Assembly: GCA_900542965.1 (NCBI GenBank)
Contig: UQPY01000010.1
Coordinates: forward strand, 1-45,829
Direction: 5' to 3'
DNA from: an uncultured Collinsella sp.
GTDB lineage: Bacteria; Actinomycetota; Coriobacteriia; Coriobacteriales; Coriobacteriaceae
Length of the DNA: 45,829 nucleotides
Positions 7,029-15,819 of the stretch are shown here, in pieces. The notes under the pieces were generated by a model. The model had not been told where the DNA came from. It searched no databases and worked only from the letters and a program-made list of their open reading frames with translations. A program made the position numbers and the translations under genes. The number at the start of each line of letters is the position of its first letter. Position 1 is the stretch's first letter.

Positions 7029-9179
7029 ATGGCATCCAAATACTCCATGAACGATCGTCCCAGCTGGCCGCGCCGCGCCATCGTTACCGCCGGCGAGCCC
7101 TACGGCAACAAGGGCCTGCACTTTGGCCACGTCGGTGGCGTCTTTGTCCCGGCCGACTTCTTCGCCCGCTTCCTGCGCGACCGCCTGGGCCGCGAGAACG
7201 TCATCTTCACCTCGGGCACCGACTGCTACGGCTCGCCCATCATGGAGAGCTACCGCAAGCTCAAGGAGAACGAGGGCTACGACAAGTCCATTAGCGAGTA
7301 TGTCGAGTCCAACCACTCCCGCCAGGCCGCGACCCTCAACAACTACAACATCAGCTGCGATATCTACGGCGGCTCGGGCCTTGAGCCGGCTGCGCAGATT
7401 CACAACGAGGTGACCGCCGAGATTATCAAGCGCCTGCACGAGCAGGGCACCATCTCCAAGCGCTCCACGCTGCAGTTCTACGACGCCAAGGCCGGCACGT
7501 TCCTCAACGGCCGTCAGGTGATCGGCCGCTGCCCCATCCAGGGCTGCAAGTCCGAGAAGGCGTACGCCGACGAGTGCGACCTGGGTCACCAGTTTGAGCC
7601 CGAGGAGCTCATCGCGCCCAAGAGCCAGCTCACCGGCGAGGTGCCCGAGCTGCGCCCAGTCGACAATCTCTACTTTGATCTGCCGGCCTACCTCGACTTT
7701 ATGAAGACCTATACCGCCAAGCTCGCCCAGAACCCGCAGGTTCGCTCCGTGGTCTCCAAGACCATGGAGGAGTGGCTGCTGCCGGCTCAGCTCTACATCC
7801 AGAACAAGTTCCGCGAGGCCTTCGATGCCGTCGAGGACCAGCTCCCCGAGCACACCGTGCTGGAACCCGAGGGCAACAAGAGCAGCTTTACCGTCACCTT
7901 CCCCAGCTGGAAGGAGCGCGACGACGCCCATGCGGTGCTCGCCAACGGCGGCGTGCGCTTCCGCAGCGGCAAAGCGCTCGTGCCCTTCCGCATCACCGGC
8001 AACATCGACTGGGGCGTTCCGGTGCCCGAGGTCGACGGCGTGAACGACGTCACCTGCTGGTGCTGGCCCGAGAGCCTGTGGGCGCCCATCAGCTACACCC
8101 GCACCGTGCTCGCACGCGATGCCAAGGCCGCCGGCGTGACCGAGGGCGTCGCCGCCCAGGATGCCGCCCTCATGGGCGAGCCCGCTGCCGACTCCACGCA
8201 GGTGCCCGCGCCCACCTACCAGCACAGCTCGCTCGACTGGCGCGACTGGTGGTGCTCGGACGACGCACAGATCTACCAGTTTATCGGTCAGGACAACATC
8301 TATTTCTACTGCATCGCGCAGACCGCCATGTGGGAGGCCCTGGGCTGGGACCTCACGCAGAGCACCGTCAGCGCCTGCTACCACCTGCTCTACATGGGCA
8401 AAAAGGCCAGCTCGTCCTCGCAGACGCCTCCCCCGCCGGCAGACGACCTGCTCAACCACTACACCTGCGAGCAGATGCGCGCGCACTGGCTGTCGCTCGG
8501 CCTGTCCGAGAAGCCAGTGAGCTTTAGCCCCAAGGCATACGACACGCGTGTGACTGGCAAGGACAAGGACGGCAACGAGGTGCGCGCCTGCGACGACAAG
8601 CGCGTCATCGATCCGGCCCTTAAGGAGAGCGCCCTTTTGACCGGCGTGTTCAACCGTCTGGCCCGCAGCTGCTTCTACGGCGTCGCCGTCAAGGAGGGCG
8701 ACGAGAGCCCCTATCGCAACGGCTGTATCCCCGCCGGCGCGGCTTCTGCCGCCGTGGTCGAGGCCGCCGAGCAGGCTGCCCTCGCCTTTGAGCAGGCCAT
8801 GTACAAGTTCGAGACGCACCGCGCGCTCGCCGTGTGCGACGACTACCTGCGTGCCGCCAACAAGCGCTGGAGCGATGCCTCCAAGGCCGCCAACAAGCTC
8901 GAGGGCGAGCCGGCCAATGCCGCGATGACGCAGGCGCTCGTCGACGCCTTTACCGAGCTGCGCGTGGCGACCGTCCTGATGCACGGTATTGTGCCGGCCG
9001 GCTGCGAGCTCATCTGCGAGTACTTCGACGTTGACCCGGTCGCCTTCTTTAGCTGGGATAACATCTTCGCCTCCACGGATGAGTTTGTGGAGAGCCTGGG
9101 CGAGAAGCCCGGCGAGCACCGCGTAAAGCCGCTGCCCCCGCGCTTCGACTTCTTCAGCAAGCACGAGAGCCAGTACTAA
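7029..9179 (+). CDS. metG: Methionyl-tRNA synthetase-like class I aminoacyl-tRNA synthetase with atypical KMSKS loop
   Basis: The 716-aa protein has the MetRS class I layout. The first nucleotide-binding block GEPYGNKGLHFGH carries HFGH (residues 31-34) in place of HIGH. FTSGTDCYGSPI and the zinc-knuckle-like insertion (CPIQGC ... CDLGHQ) follow, then FIGQDNIYFYCIAQ. The second ATP-contact loop reads KKASSSS (residues 458-464) instead of the usual KMSKS. A helical anticodon-binding domain follows, and there is no C-terminal EMAP/Trbp111 tRNA-binding domain. The start is ATG 7029, four bases after AAGGAG; an open frame extends upstream to 6936 without a ribosome site. It would charge tRNA-Met, or it may be a diverged paralogue; the window does not show whether a canonical MetRS exists elsewhere. 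A divergent promoter is shared with the DUF3267 gene. Confidence 0.8.
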   Translation: MASKYSMNDRPSWPRRAIVTAGEPYGNKGLHFGHVGGVFVPADFFARFLRDRLGRENVIFTSGTDCYGSPIMESYRKLKENEGYDKSISEYVESNHSRQAATLNNYNISCDIYGGSGLEPAAQIHNEVTAEIIKRLHEQGTISKRSTLQFYDAKAGTFLNGRQVIGRCPIQGCKSEKAYADECDLGHQFEPEELIAPKSQLTGEVPELRPVDNLYFDLPAYLDFMKTYTAKLAQNPQVRSVVSKTMEEWLLPAQLYIQNKFREAFDAVEDQLPEHTVLEPEGNKSSFTVTFPSWKERDDAHAVLANGGVRFRSGKALVPFRITGNIDWGVPVPEVDGVNDVTCWCWPESLWAPISYTRTVLARDAKAAGVTEGVAAQDAALMGEPAADSTQVPAPTYQHSSLDWRDWWCSDDAQIYQFIGQDNIYFYCIAQTAMWEALGWDLTQSTVSACYHLLYMGKKASSSSQTPPPPADDLLNHYTCEQMRAHWLSLGLSEKPVSFSPKAYDTRVTGKDKDGNEVRACDDKRVIDPALKESALLTGVFNRLARSCFYGVAVKEGDESPYRNGCIPAGAASAAVVEAAEQAALAFEQAMYKFETHRALAVCDDYLRAANKRWSDASKAANKLEGEPANAAMTQALVDAFTELRVATVLMHGIVPAGCELICEYFDVDPVAFFSWDNIFASTDEFVESLGEKPGEHRVKPLPPRFDFFSKHESQY

Positions 9180-9196
9180 AGCACGCCTGCAGCAAC

Positions 9197-9316
9197 GCGC
9201 CCGGGAATGATTATTCTGGGACGGGGATTAAAAAATCATTCCCGGGCGCCACAGTACAGTCTTTTGTGACGGGGGTCATGGAATGATGTTTTAATCCCCG
9301 TCCCAGAATAATCATT
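9197..9316. repeat. Two overlapping, mutually exclusive perfect hairpins between genes
   Basis: A 16-bp stem pairs 9197-9212 with 9234-9249 (GCGCCCGGGAATGATT and complement). A 28-bp stem pairs 9206-9233 with 9289-9316. Both are perfect, and both use the AATGATT at 9206-9212, so only one can form at a time. The element fills the gap between the metG-like gene and the methyltransferase gene and ends 20 bases before the latter's start. Confidence 0.8.
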
Positions 9317-9335
9317 TAGGTGGAAGGAAAGACGG

Positions 9336-10439
9336 ATGTCCAAGCCGCGTCGTCGTAAGCAGAAAAAGCAGGTCAAGGCCGAGCTCAAGCTCAGGCAGTT
9401 TGCTGCTACCGAGCTTTCCGACCAGCTTGCCGCCCTTCCCTGCGCCGCCGACCTGCCGCGCTTTGTGGTCGACACGGTCGCCGGCGCCTATGCACCCGCC
9501 GATGCTCAGCTCATGATCGAAGGCTTTGGCGCCGCGGCCACACGCCCAGTCACACTGCGCGCCAACACGCTCAGGGCGACCGCCGAAGACATCGCCGCCG
9601 CGCTCGACGAGGCCGGCATCGCGCACCAAACCGTTGCCTGGTACCCGGACGCTTTCATCCTGCCCGAGGCCCAGGTATCCGACCTGTGGGACCTCGACAT
9701 CTACCGCGACGGCAAGATCTACTTGCAAAGTCTGTCGTCCATGATGCCGCCGTTGGTCCTGGGCGCCCAGGCGGGCGAGGACATTCTGGACATGTGCGCA
9801 GCCCCCGGCGGCAAGACGACGCAGATCGCCGCCCTCACGCAGGGACAGGCGCACCTCACGGCCTGCGAGATGAGCATTCCCCGCGCCGAGAAGCTCGAGT
9901 CAAACCTCCATCGCCAGGGTGCCAAAAACGTGCCTGTCATGCGTATCGACGCACGCGAGCTCGATGAGTTCTTCCGCTTTGACCGCATCCTGCTCGACGC
10001 TCCCTGCACCGGCACGGGCACCGTCATCAGCGGCAACGAGAAGAGTCTGCGCGGCCTCACCGAGCAGTTGCTCGGCAAGTGCGCCCGCTCGCAGCGAGCA
10101 CTTCTGGACCGCGCCATGGGAGCCCTCAAACCGGGCGGCACGCTCGTCTATTCGACGTGTTCGATCTTGCCGCAGGAAAACGAGGATGCCCTGCAAGAGG
10201 CCCTCGACAAGCACATGGACTGCGAGCTTATCCCCCTCGATGGCACGCCGAGCGAAAGCGAAACGCGCCGTGCTCAGGAAGCTGGCGAAGAGCCGCGCGT
10301 CGAGAGCAACGCCCTCACCGAGGCCATCGCCGCCGGCCACGTCTCGTCCGTCGCCAACGGTATGCCCGGCACGCTCACCATTCCGCCCAGCCGCGACTTT
10401 GAGGGCTTCTACATCGCCCTGATCCGAAAACGCAGCTAG
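9336..10439 (+). CDS. RsmB/NOP2/Sun-family rRNA (cytosine-5) methyltransferase
   Basis: A SAM-dependent m5C RNA methyltransferase of 367 aa. A basic N-terminus (SKPRRRKQKKQVKAELKLR) precedes a NOP/Sun N-terminal domain. The Rossmann-like methyltransferase core then shows motif I DMCAAPGGKT, motif IV DAPCTGTG with one catalytic cysteine, and motif VI VYSTCSILPQENED with the second. The two cysteines TCS and PCTGTG are the pair used by this family for attack and release. It is shorter than RsmF and has no C-terminal PUA-type domain, so the exact rRNA position (16S or 23S) cannot be assigned. The start is ATG 9336 after a GGAAGGAAA ribosome site. It converges on the small membrane-protein gene at 10464. 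Confidence 0.88.
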   Translation: MSKPRRRKQKKQVKAELKLRQFAATELSDQLAALPCAADLPRFVVDTVAGAYAPADAQLMIEGFGAAATRPVTLRANTLRATAEDIAAALDEAGIAHQTVAWYPDAFILPEAQVSDLWDLDIYRDGKIYLQSLSSMMPPLVLGAQAGEDILDMCAAPGGKTTQIAALTQGQAHLTACEMSIPRAEKLESNLHRQGAKNVPVMRIDARELDEFFRFDRILLDAPCTGTGTVISGNEKSLRGLTEQLLGKCARSQRALLDRAMGALKPGGTLVYSTCSILPQENEDALQEALDKHMDCELIPLDGTPSESETRRAQEAGEEPRVESNALTEAIAAGHVSSVANGMPGTLTIPPSRDFEGFYIALIRKRS

Positions 10440-10463
10440 CGCACGGATTCAAAACTCAACAAG

Positions 10464-10634
10464 CTATCTTTGTGCGCGCTTGTCCTGCTGGTCACGGTGC
10501 TGCTTAAGTGCCTCGCGTTCCTTACGCTCGGCTCTTTTGCCTTTAATGGCCGTAACCACAAAGTAGATGACCGCGGCGGCTACGATTGCGCCCACACACA
10601 GGCCAATCGAGCCCAACATTGCTGTGAATTCCAT
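10464..10634 (-). CDS. Small single-pass membrane protein (56 aa), function unknown
   Basis: A short reading frame with good coding signs: ATG at 10634 preceded by GAGAGGTG, and a stop at 10464-10466. It begins MEFTAMLGSIGLCVG and continues with one hydrophobic helix (residues 7-30, ending in AAAVIYFVVTAI). The tail is strongly charged (KGKRAERKEREALKQHRDQQ), as expected for an N-out/C-in single-span protein with a cytoplasmic basic helix. No family is recognised. It converges with the methyltransferase gene, which ends 24 bases away, and diverges from the barrel-protein gene. Confidence 0.7.
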   Translation of the reverse strand: MEFTAMLGSIGLCVGAIVAAAVIYFVVTAIKGKRAERKEREALKQHRDQQDKRAQR

Positions 10635-10825
10635 TCCGCGTCACCTCTCTTTTAAACGGGACATTCAAGATAGCACCTCAATACCCGCCACCACAGCTCC
10701 TTCACGTTCGCCAACCCTTCGGTCTAACGGATGGCGCGGCGGGGAAAAATCAACTCGTCAAACGATTTAGCAAGCACAACGCTGCCGGCACCTTGCCGGC
10801 CACCATCACATAGAATCGAGGATCC

Positions 10826-11917
10826 ATGGATACCCTCAACGACCTAAACGAGCGCGTCGACGCCTTTGTCGGCACCAGCTCCTTCGATGCGCCTGCCGCG
10901 ACTAACGACCAAGCTCCCATCGATGTTCCCGCCGAGGTTCACGAGGACATCGTCGCCTCGGTCGATTTTTCCGAGGTCGAGCTCGCAGACGAGTTCACCG
11001 AGCCCCAGGTAGCCGTGACCCCCAACGGACTGCTTCCCATGGAGCCGCTGCCCATCGACGGGCGTTTGCGAAAGGCGGCCCTCCGCATGCCCGACGAAAT
11101 CGAGGAGGCCAGCGGCTTTACGCTCTTCGGTCGTCGTATCAAGTCGCTTATCTACACCACCGACGTCGCGGTCATCCGCAACTCCAACGCCGATGCCGTC
11201 TTTGCCGTTTACCCCTTCACGCCTCAGCCGGCCATTACGCAGGCGCTGTTGACCGTCGCCGAGTGCCCGGTCTTTGTAGGCGTGGGCGGCGGAACTACGA
11301 CCGGTAAGCGCTCCGTACAGATGGCAGCCGTCTCCGAGATGCAGGGCGCGGCGGGCTGCGTGGTCAACTCCCCCGCCACTGCCGAGATGGTCGAGCACAT
11401 CACCAACATCGCCGACATCCCCGTCATCGCCACGGTCGTACGTTGCGACGATGATGCGCATGCCAAAGTGCGCGCCGGAGCCAAGATCCTCAACATCGCA
11501 GCCGGCAAAAACACGCCCCAGGTCCTACGCGAGCTGCGCGAACACTATCCCAACCTGCCGCTCATCGCACCGGGCGGCAAGACGCCCGAGAGCATCCGTG
11601 AGACCATCGCCGCCGGTGCCAACGCCATCATCTGGACACCGCCTTCGGCTCAGCAGCTGCAGACCGACATGATGCAGCGCTACCGCAAAATGAAAGAAGA
11701 CGCGACGCCCGCCATCTCGCGCGACGACGTGCCCATTATCGACCAGGTCGCCGCCGCCGAGGTCAGTCAGGTCGAGAACATGAATCCCGACGTGCCGATT
11801 CCCGATGAGGTGCTCGAACGTGCCGCCTCGATCCATAAGCGCGTCGAGGAGCATCGCGCCAATCGCGGCCTCAAGCCCTCGCTGCACGGCTTCTTCTTCC
11901 GTGGCAAGAAACGCTAA
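10826..11917 (+). CDS. Predicted (beta/alpha)8-barrel protein, possibly a hydrolase; function unknown
   Basis: A 363-aa soluble protein. About 80 N-terminal residues are acidic and probably flexible. The core resembles phosphate-binding TIM barrels: FVGVGGGTTTGKRSV, then VIATVVRCDDDAHAKVRAGAKILNI with alternating hydrophobic strands, LPLIAPGGKTPESIRETIAAG, and ANAIIWTPPSAQQL. The Gly-rich turns at strand ends are typical of phosphate-cupping loops. The C-terminus is basic (FFFRGKKR). I cannot name a substrate or family. The start is ATG 10826 with GAGG four bases upstream and a TAGAAT box just before. A good terminator follows at 11930-11966, so it is probably a single-gene unit. Confidence 0.6.
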   Translation: MDTLNDLNERVDAFVGTSSFDAPAATNDQAPIDVPAEVHEDIVASVDFSEVELADEFTEPQVAVTPNGLLPMEPLPIDGRLRKAALRMPDEIEEASGFTLFGRRIKSLIYTTDVAVIRNSNADAVFAVYPFTPQPAITQALLTVAECPVFVGVGGGTTTGKRSVQMAAVSEMQGAAGCVVNSPATAEMVEHITNIADIPVIATVVRCDDDAHAKVRAGAKILNIAAGKNTPQVLRELREHYPNLPLIAPGGKTPESIRETIAAGANAIIWTPPSAQQLQTDMMQRYRKMKEDATPAISRDDVPIIDQVAAAEVSQVENMNPDVPIPDEVLERAASIHKRVEEHRANRGLKPSLHGFFFRGKKR

Positions 11918-11929
11918 CCCCAACAGCAA

Positions 11930-11966
11930 GGCCCGCCCCACAAATGTGAGGCGGGCCGTTTTCGTT
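11930..11966 (+). terminator. Rho-independent terminator after the barrel-protein gene
   Basis: GGCCCGCC (11930-11937) pairs with GGCGGGCC (11950-11957), with an inner CAC/GTG pair, and is followed by GTTTTCGTTT. It separates this gene from the convergent degV gene. Confidence 0.85.
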
Positions 11967-11998
11967 TGAGCAATCATGCAGCGACGTGACGGGGCAAA

Positions 11999-12889
11999 TT
12001 AATCCACGCGCTTGTCGCCCATAAAGAAGAGCGCCATCGTACCAGGTCCGGTGTGCGAACCGATCAGAGCACCGATATTGTTGATCTCAATCTTGCCTTT
12101 GAGCTGCGGAATTTGTTCCTCAATCAGCACCGCAACGGCCTCGGCATCCTCGCGGCACGCCGAATGGGACAAGATGCACTTACCCGAATAATCCGCACCG
12201 TCCTGCACGTGCGCCATCATGGTCTTAGCCATCTCGGAAATCGCGCGCTTCTTAGTGCGAATCTTCTCACGTGGCGACAGCCCACCTTCGCAATCGACCG
12301 TCATAAGTGGGCAAATCTTAAGCGCCGTGCCGATAATCGCGCTCGCGGCCGAAATGCGACCGCCGCGCAGGTAGCTCGACAGATCGGTCGAGAAGAACCA
12401 GTGGTGCAGGTTGAGTTTATGCTCCTCAATCCACGCGGCCGTCTCGTCGAGCGAAGCGCCGCTATCGCGAACGTCGGCGGCATATTCCAGCAATAGGCCA
12501 AAGCCCGAAGACGCCCCCAGCGAATCGATGACGCGCACCTTGCCGCCCTGGGGATAGCGATCCGCGAGCATCTGCGCCGCAACGCAGGCCGATCCATACG
12601 TGCCCGAAATACCCGACGACAACGTCAGGTGCAGCACGTCTTTACCCTCGGCAACAAACGGCTCCCAAAACTCCTCGTACTCACCCACGCTCACCTGAGA
12701 CGTCTTGGGCATGGCGCCCGCGGCAATCTGGGCAAAAAACTCGTCCGGCGCAATCGACTGATACAGATCGTCCGTATAGACAACCTCGTCGATCTCGTAA
12801 TGAAAACACACGACAGGGATATTGCGCGACGCAAAGAACTCACGGGTTCGATCGGCGGCGGATTCACAGGTCAGGACAAAATCACTCAT
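11999..12889 (-). CDS. DegV-family fatty-acid-binding protein
   Basis: A 296-aa protein of the DegV/FakB family, which binds a fatty acid and presents it to FakA-type kinases for phosphorylation and phospholipid synthesis. The family start is seen as FVLTCESAADRT. TSQVSVGEY (residues 63-71) gives the conserved TSQ(P/V)s motif at the lipid carboxylate, and LSSGISGTY the SSxxSGTY block. VRVIDSLGASSG and the C-terminal IGSHTGPGTMALFF (GxHxGPG) complete the set. The start is ATG 12889, six bases after AAGGAG. No fakA-like kinase gene is in the window, so the partner is elsewhere. Confidence 0.9.
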   Translation of the reverse strand: MSDFVLTCESAADRTREFFASRNIPVVCFHYEIDEVVYTDDLYQSIAPDEFFAQIAAGAMPKTSQVSVGEYEEFWEPFVAEGKDVLHLTLSSGISGTYGSACVAAQMLADRYPQGGKVRVIDSLGASSGFGLLLEYAADVRDSGASLDETAAWIEEHKLNLHHWFFSTDLSSYLRGGRISAASAIIGTALKICPLMTVDCEGGLSPREKIRTKKRAISEMAKTMMAHVQDGADYSGKCILSHSACREDAEAVAVLIEEQIPQLKGKIEINNIGALIGSHTGPGTMALFFMGDKRVD

Positions 12890-13209
12890 ATGAGGCTCCT
12901 TAAGTATTGCTACGCAAATTATCGCACAGCAAGCCTAAATACGATACAAATGTCCACTATTTACCAATTCGAACCATTGGCATTGAATATCTTTATCATC
13001 AACATCCCCATCCCCGCCATGGGCCAACATGGGCAAAATCATCCCCTTCGTCTCCACTTAACCGACACATCAACCTCAACTAAATCGATTTAGCAAACCG
13101 TTCAGCTGACAATTCAGCCACCGGCGCAAAATCGAAACAAAGCCGGCGCATACTGATAAACGCTTGACGCTGTTTTATCAGTTTTGCCAACCATATCGGA
13201 AGGTGTTTC
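12890..13209. promoter_or_regulatory. Divergent promoter region of degV and fbp with two small palindromes
   Basis: These 320 bases hold no gene. They are AT-richer than their surroundings. A perfect 14-bp palindrome CTAAATCGATTTAG lies at 13080-13093. A 9-bp inverted repeat, ACTGATAAA (13152-13160) with TTTATCAGT (13174-13182), lies 28 bases before the fbp start and frames a TTGACG box at about 13164. Either could be an operator; no regulator is identifiable. Confidence 0.4.
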
Positions 13210-15126
13210 ATGGTCGCATTCGATCGCAATCCGCAAGACTTTAAGTATCTGCGTCTGCTGTCGAGACAATTTCCCACCGAGCAATCCGCGTTTACCGAGA
13301 TCATCAATCTCTCGGCCATTCTCAACCTGCCCAAAGGCACCGAGCATTTTATGAGCGACGTGCACGGCGAGTACGAAGCCTTTATGCACATCCTCAACAA
13401 CTGCTCGGGTGTCGTGCGCGAACATGTCGACGAGATCTTTGGCGACACGCTCACCTTTGACGAAAAGGGCGAGCTGTGCACGCTCATCTACTACCCGCGC
13501 GAGAAGATCGAGCTGGTCCGCAGCCAGCGCGAAGACTCCCCCACCTGGTACAAGACAATGCTCGACCAGCTCATCATGGTTGCCCGCTCGCTTTCGAGCC
13601 GCTATACGCGCTCCAAGGTGCGTAAGGCCATCCCACTCGATTACGCCTACATCATCGACGAGTTGCTGCACACGCATCCAGACGAGAACAACTATCGCGT
13701 GCGTTATCACGAGCGCATTATCGAATCCATCCTGGAGACCGCAAGCGCCGACGACTTTATCGAGTCGCTCGCCTCGCTCATCAAGCGCCTGGCCGTCGAC
13801 CACCTGCACCTGGTGGGCGATATCTTCGACCGTGGCGGCGGCGCTGCCAAGATTATGGACCGCCTGCTCACCTACCATTCGCTCGACATCCAGTGGGGCA
13901 ACCACGACCTGCTGTGGATGGGCGCTGCGGCCGGTGAGCCCGCCTGCATCGCCACGGTGCTGCGCAACAATCTGCGCTACGACAATTACGAGATCCTCGA
14001 GAACGACTATGGCATCTCGCTGCGCGAGCTCGTCGCCTTTGCCGATGCCACCTACACCGCTGGTGAGTCCATCACCCCGCTAATCAAGGCCATCAACGTG
14101 CTGCTCTTTAAACTCGAGGGCCAGATTATCCAGCGTCACCCCGAGTTCGACATGGCCGACCGTCTGCTGCTCGACAAGATTGACCACGACACCGGCACGG
14201 TCACGCTCGCCGACGGCAGCGTGTGGCCGCTCACGACCAACGACTTCCCCACCGTCGACCCGACGGACCCCTACACGCTCACGCCCCAGGAGCAACACAT
14301 CATCGACAAGCTCGTGTCCGAGTTTGTCACCGCCGATCATCTGCATCGCCATATCGATTTCCTCTACACCCACGGCTCGATGTATAAGGTCACCAACGGC
14401 AACCTGCTGTTCCATGGCTGCGTGCCGCTCAACGAAGACGGCACCTTTAGCAGCATGAACTGCCTGGGTACCTGGCACGCCGGCCGTGATTATCTCGATT
14501 TTTGCGACCGCATCGCCCGCCGCGCCTGGCGCGTGGGCGACCGCGACGCCCTCGACTGGATGTGGTACCTGTGGATCGGCTTTAACTCACCCGCCAGCGG
14601 ACGCCTGGTGCGTACCTTTGAGCGCGCCTATATCGCCGATAAGAGCACCTGGGTCGAGCCGATGGACCCGTACTTTACGCTAACCAAGTCGCCCTCGGTC
14701 TGCGACGACATCATGCGCGAGTTCGGTGTTGCCCCCATGGCATGTTCGCCGACCGGCCACCTCATCAATGGCCATACGCCCGTCAAGACCACCAAGGGCG
14801 AGCAGCCTATCCGAGCCGAGGGCAAGCTGCTGGTCATCGATGGCGGCTTCTGCCGCGCCTACCATCCCAAGACGGGCATCGCCGGCTACACGCTTATCTC
14901 CAGTTCTCGCGGATGTCGTCTTAAGTCTCACCAAGCCTTTACCACGGTTGCCGAAGCACTTACCCGCAATGTAGACATCGAGAGCGAGACCAACCGCTTT
15001 GACGAGGCCAACCGCCGCCGCATGGTAAGCGACACCGATACGGGTGCCAAGATCCGCAGCCAGATCCAGGACCTACGCCAATTGCTCGATGCATATAGAA
15101 ACGGTGCTATCGAGGAGCGCGCCTAG
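13210..15126 (+). CDS. fbp: Fructose-1,6-bisphosphatase class III
   Basis: This enzyme hydrolyses fructose-1,6-bisphosphate to fructose-6-phosphate, the committed step of gluconeogenesis. At 638 aa it matches the class III (Firmicutes-type) enzyme in length. It carries the metallophosphoesterase-like motifs FMSDVHGEYEAF, HLVGDIFDRGGGAAKIMDRL and IQWGNHDLLWMGAAAG, which bind the metal pair. C-terminal blocks LINGHTPVK and VIDGGFCRAYHPKTGIAGY follow. The start is ATG 13210 after GGAAGGTG. The possible operator at 13152-13182 is the only regulatory hint. A 10-bp hairpin (15133-15175) sits right after the stop, ahead of the first gtrA-like gene. Confidence 0.95.
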   Translation: MVAFDRNPQDFKYLRLLSRQFPTEQSAFTEIINLSAILNLPKGTEHFMSDVHGEYEAFMHILNNCSGVVREHVDEIFGDTLTFDEKGELCTLIYYPREKIELVRSQREDSPTWYKTMLDQLIMVARSLSSRYTRSKVRKAIPLDYAYIIDELLHTHPDENNYRVRYHERIIESILETASADDFIESLASLIKRLAVDHLHLVGDIFDRGGGAAKIMDRLLTYHSLDIQWGNHDLLWMGAAAGEPACIATVLRNNLRYDNYEILENDYGISLRELVAFADATYTAGESITPLIKAINVLLFKLEGQIIQRHPEFDMADRLLLDKIDHDTGTVTLADGSVWPLTTNDFPTVDPTDPYTLTPQEQHIIDKLVSEFVTADHLHRHIDFLYTHGSMYKVTNGNLLFHGCVPLNEDGTFSSMNCLGTWHAGRDYLDFCDRIARRAWRVGDRDALDWMWYLWIGFNSPASGRLVRTFERAYIADKSTWVEPMDPYFTLTKSPSVCDDIMREFGVAPMACSPTGHLINGHTPVKTTKGEQPIRAEGKLLVIDGGFCRAYHPKTGIAGYTLISSSRGCRLKSHQAFTTVAEALTRNVDIESETNRFDEANRRRMVSDTDTGAKIRSQIQDLRQLLDAYRNGAIEERA

Positions 15127-15132
15127 CTCCAC

Positions 15133-15175
15133 CCGTGGGGATTGGCTAAACTTGCTGAGTTCATCATCCCCACGG
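15133..15175 (+). promoter_or_regulatory. Intergenic hairpin between fbp and gtrA-like gene
   Basis: CCGTGGGGAT (15133-15142) pairs perfectly with ATCCCCACGG (15166-15175) across a 23-nt loop. There is no U-tract, so it may stabilise or process the mRNA rather than terminate it. Confidence 0.5.
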
Positions 15176-15204
15176 CGCCCCGGCGCCACCCTAAGGCAGG
15201 TACC

Positions 15205-15600
15205 ATGCAAAAGCTCCTTGCGCAGATCATGAAGTTTGGCGTCGTCGGCGTCGTCGCCACGGTCATCGACTTTGGCATCATGAATCTGCTCCACTACGGC
15301 CTGGGCCTTAACATCCTGATCGCCAATACCAGCGGCTTTATCGTCTCGCTCATCTTTAACTACGTCGCGAGCATGAAGTACGTGTTTGCGCACAAGGATG
15401 GCATGAGTCGCCGCCGCGAGTTCATCATCTTTGTCGTGCTGTCTGTGATCGGCCTGGCGCTCAACGACGGTATCGTGCTGGCGCTCAACGCCGGCCTGGG
15501 GATCGAGGCCAATATCGCCAAGATCTGCGCCACCGCGCTTGTTATGGTCTACAACTTTGTGACCCGAAAGATCTTCCTGGAGGGCGACGAGACCAAGTAG
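15205..15600 (+). CDS. GtrA-family membrane protein (first of a tandem pair)
   Basis: A 131-aa protein with four transmembrane segments, typical of GtrA/DPMS flippase-like proteins. These are thought to move undecaprenyl-phosphate-linked sugars, or assist glycosyl transfer, across the membrane. The first helix begins KFGVVGVVATVIDFGIMNLL, and the conserved ending FNYVASMKYVF closes helix two. The C-terminal FVTRKIFLEG is also typical. The start is placed at ATG 15205, after AAGGCAGG; an upstream frame from 15142 lies over the intergenic hairpin. No glycosyltransferase gene accompanies the pair. Confidence 0.85.
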   Translation: MQKLLAQIMKFGVVGVVATVIDFGIMNLLHYGLGLNILIANTSGFIVSLIFNYVASMKYVFAHKDGMSRRREFIIFVVLSVIGLALNDGIVLALNAGLGIEANIAKICATALVMVYNFVTRKIFLEGDETK

Positions 15601-15625
15601 CCCAGCCTCCTCGTTGCACTACGGG

Positions 15626-15670
15626 GCCCACGGACGACGCGCGTCGAGCGCTGCGTTGTTCGTGGGCTTT
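15626..15670 (+). terminator. Imperfect terminator-like hairpin after first gtrA gene
   Basis: GCCCACGGA (15626-15634) can pair imperfectly with the segment ending CGTGGGC (15661-15667), followed by TTT. The stem is mismatched and the U-tract short. Confidence 0.35.
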
Positions 15671-15819
15671 GCTCGTTTACGGCAAGATTTGCAACGTTTG
15701 CGGATTACCTCTTGAATATTTGGCGAGTTCGTATAGTTCTTGGCAAAGCCCTTACGTTTCCCTTGCAAAAGCTCTAAAGTATCCTCTGCTCGATTCATCA
15801 ACGCATTGGATGTGATTAC

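Noticed and set aside
6903..9164. A 753-codon open frame antisense to the metG-like gene
   Set aside because: It mirrors the GC-rich codon structure of the real gene, has no motif or ribosome site, and its product is a Val/Gly/Leu/Arg-rich shadow translation.
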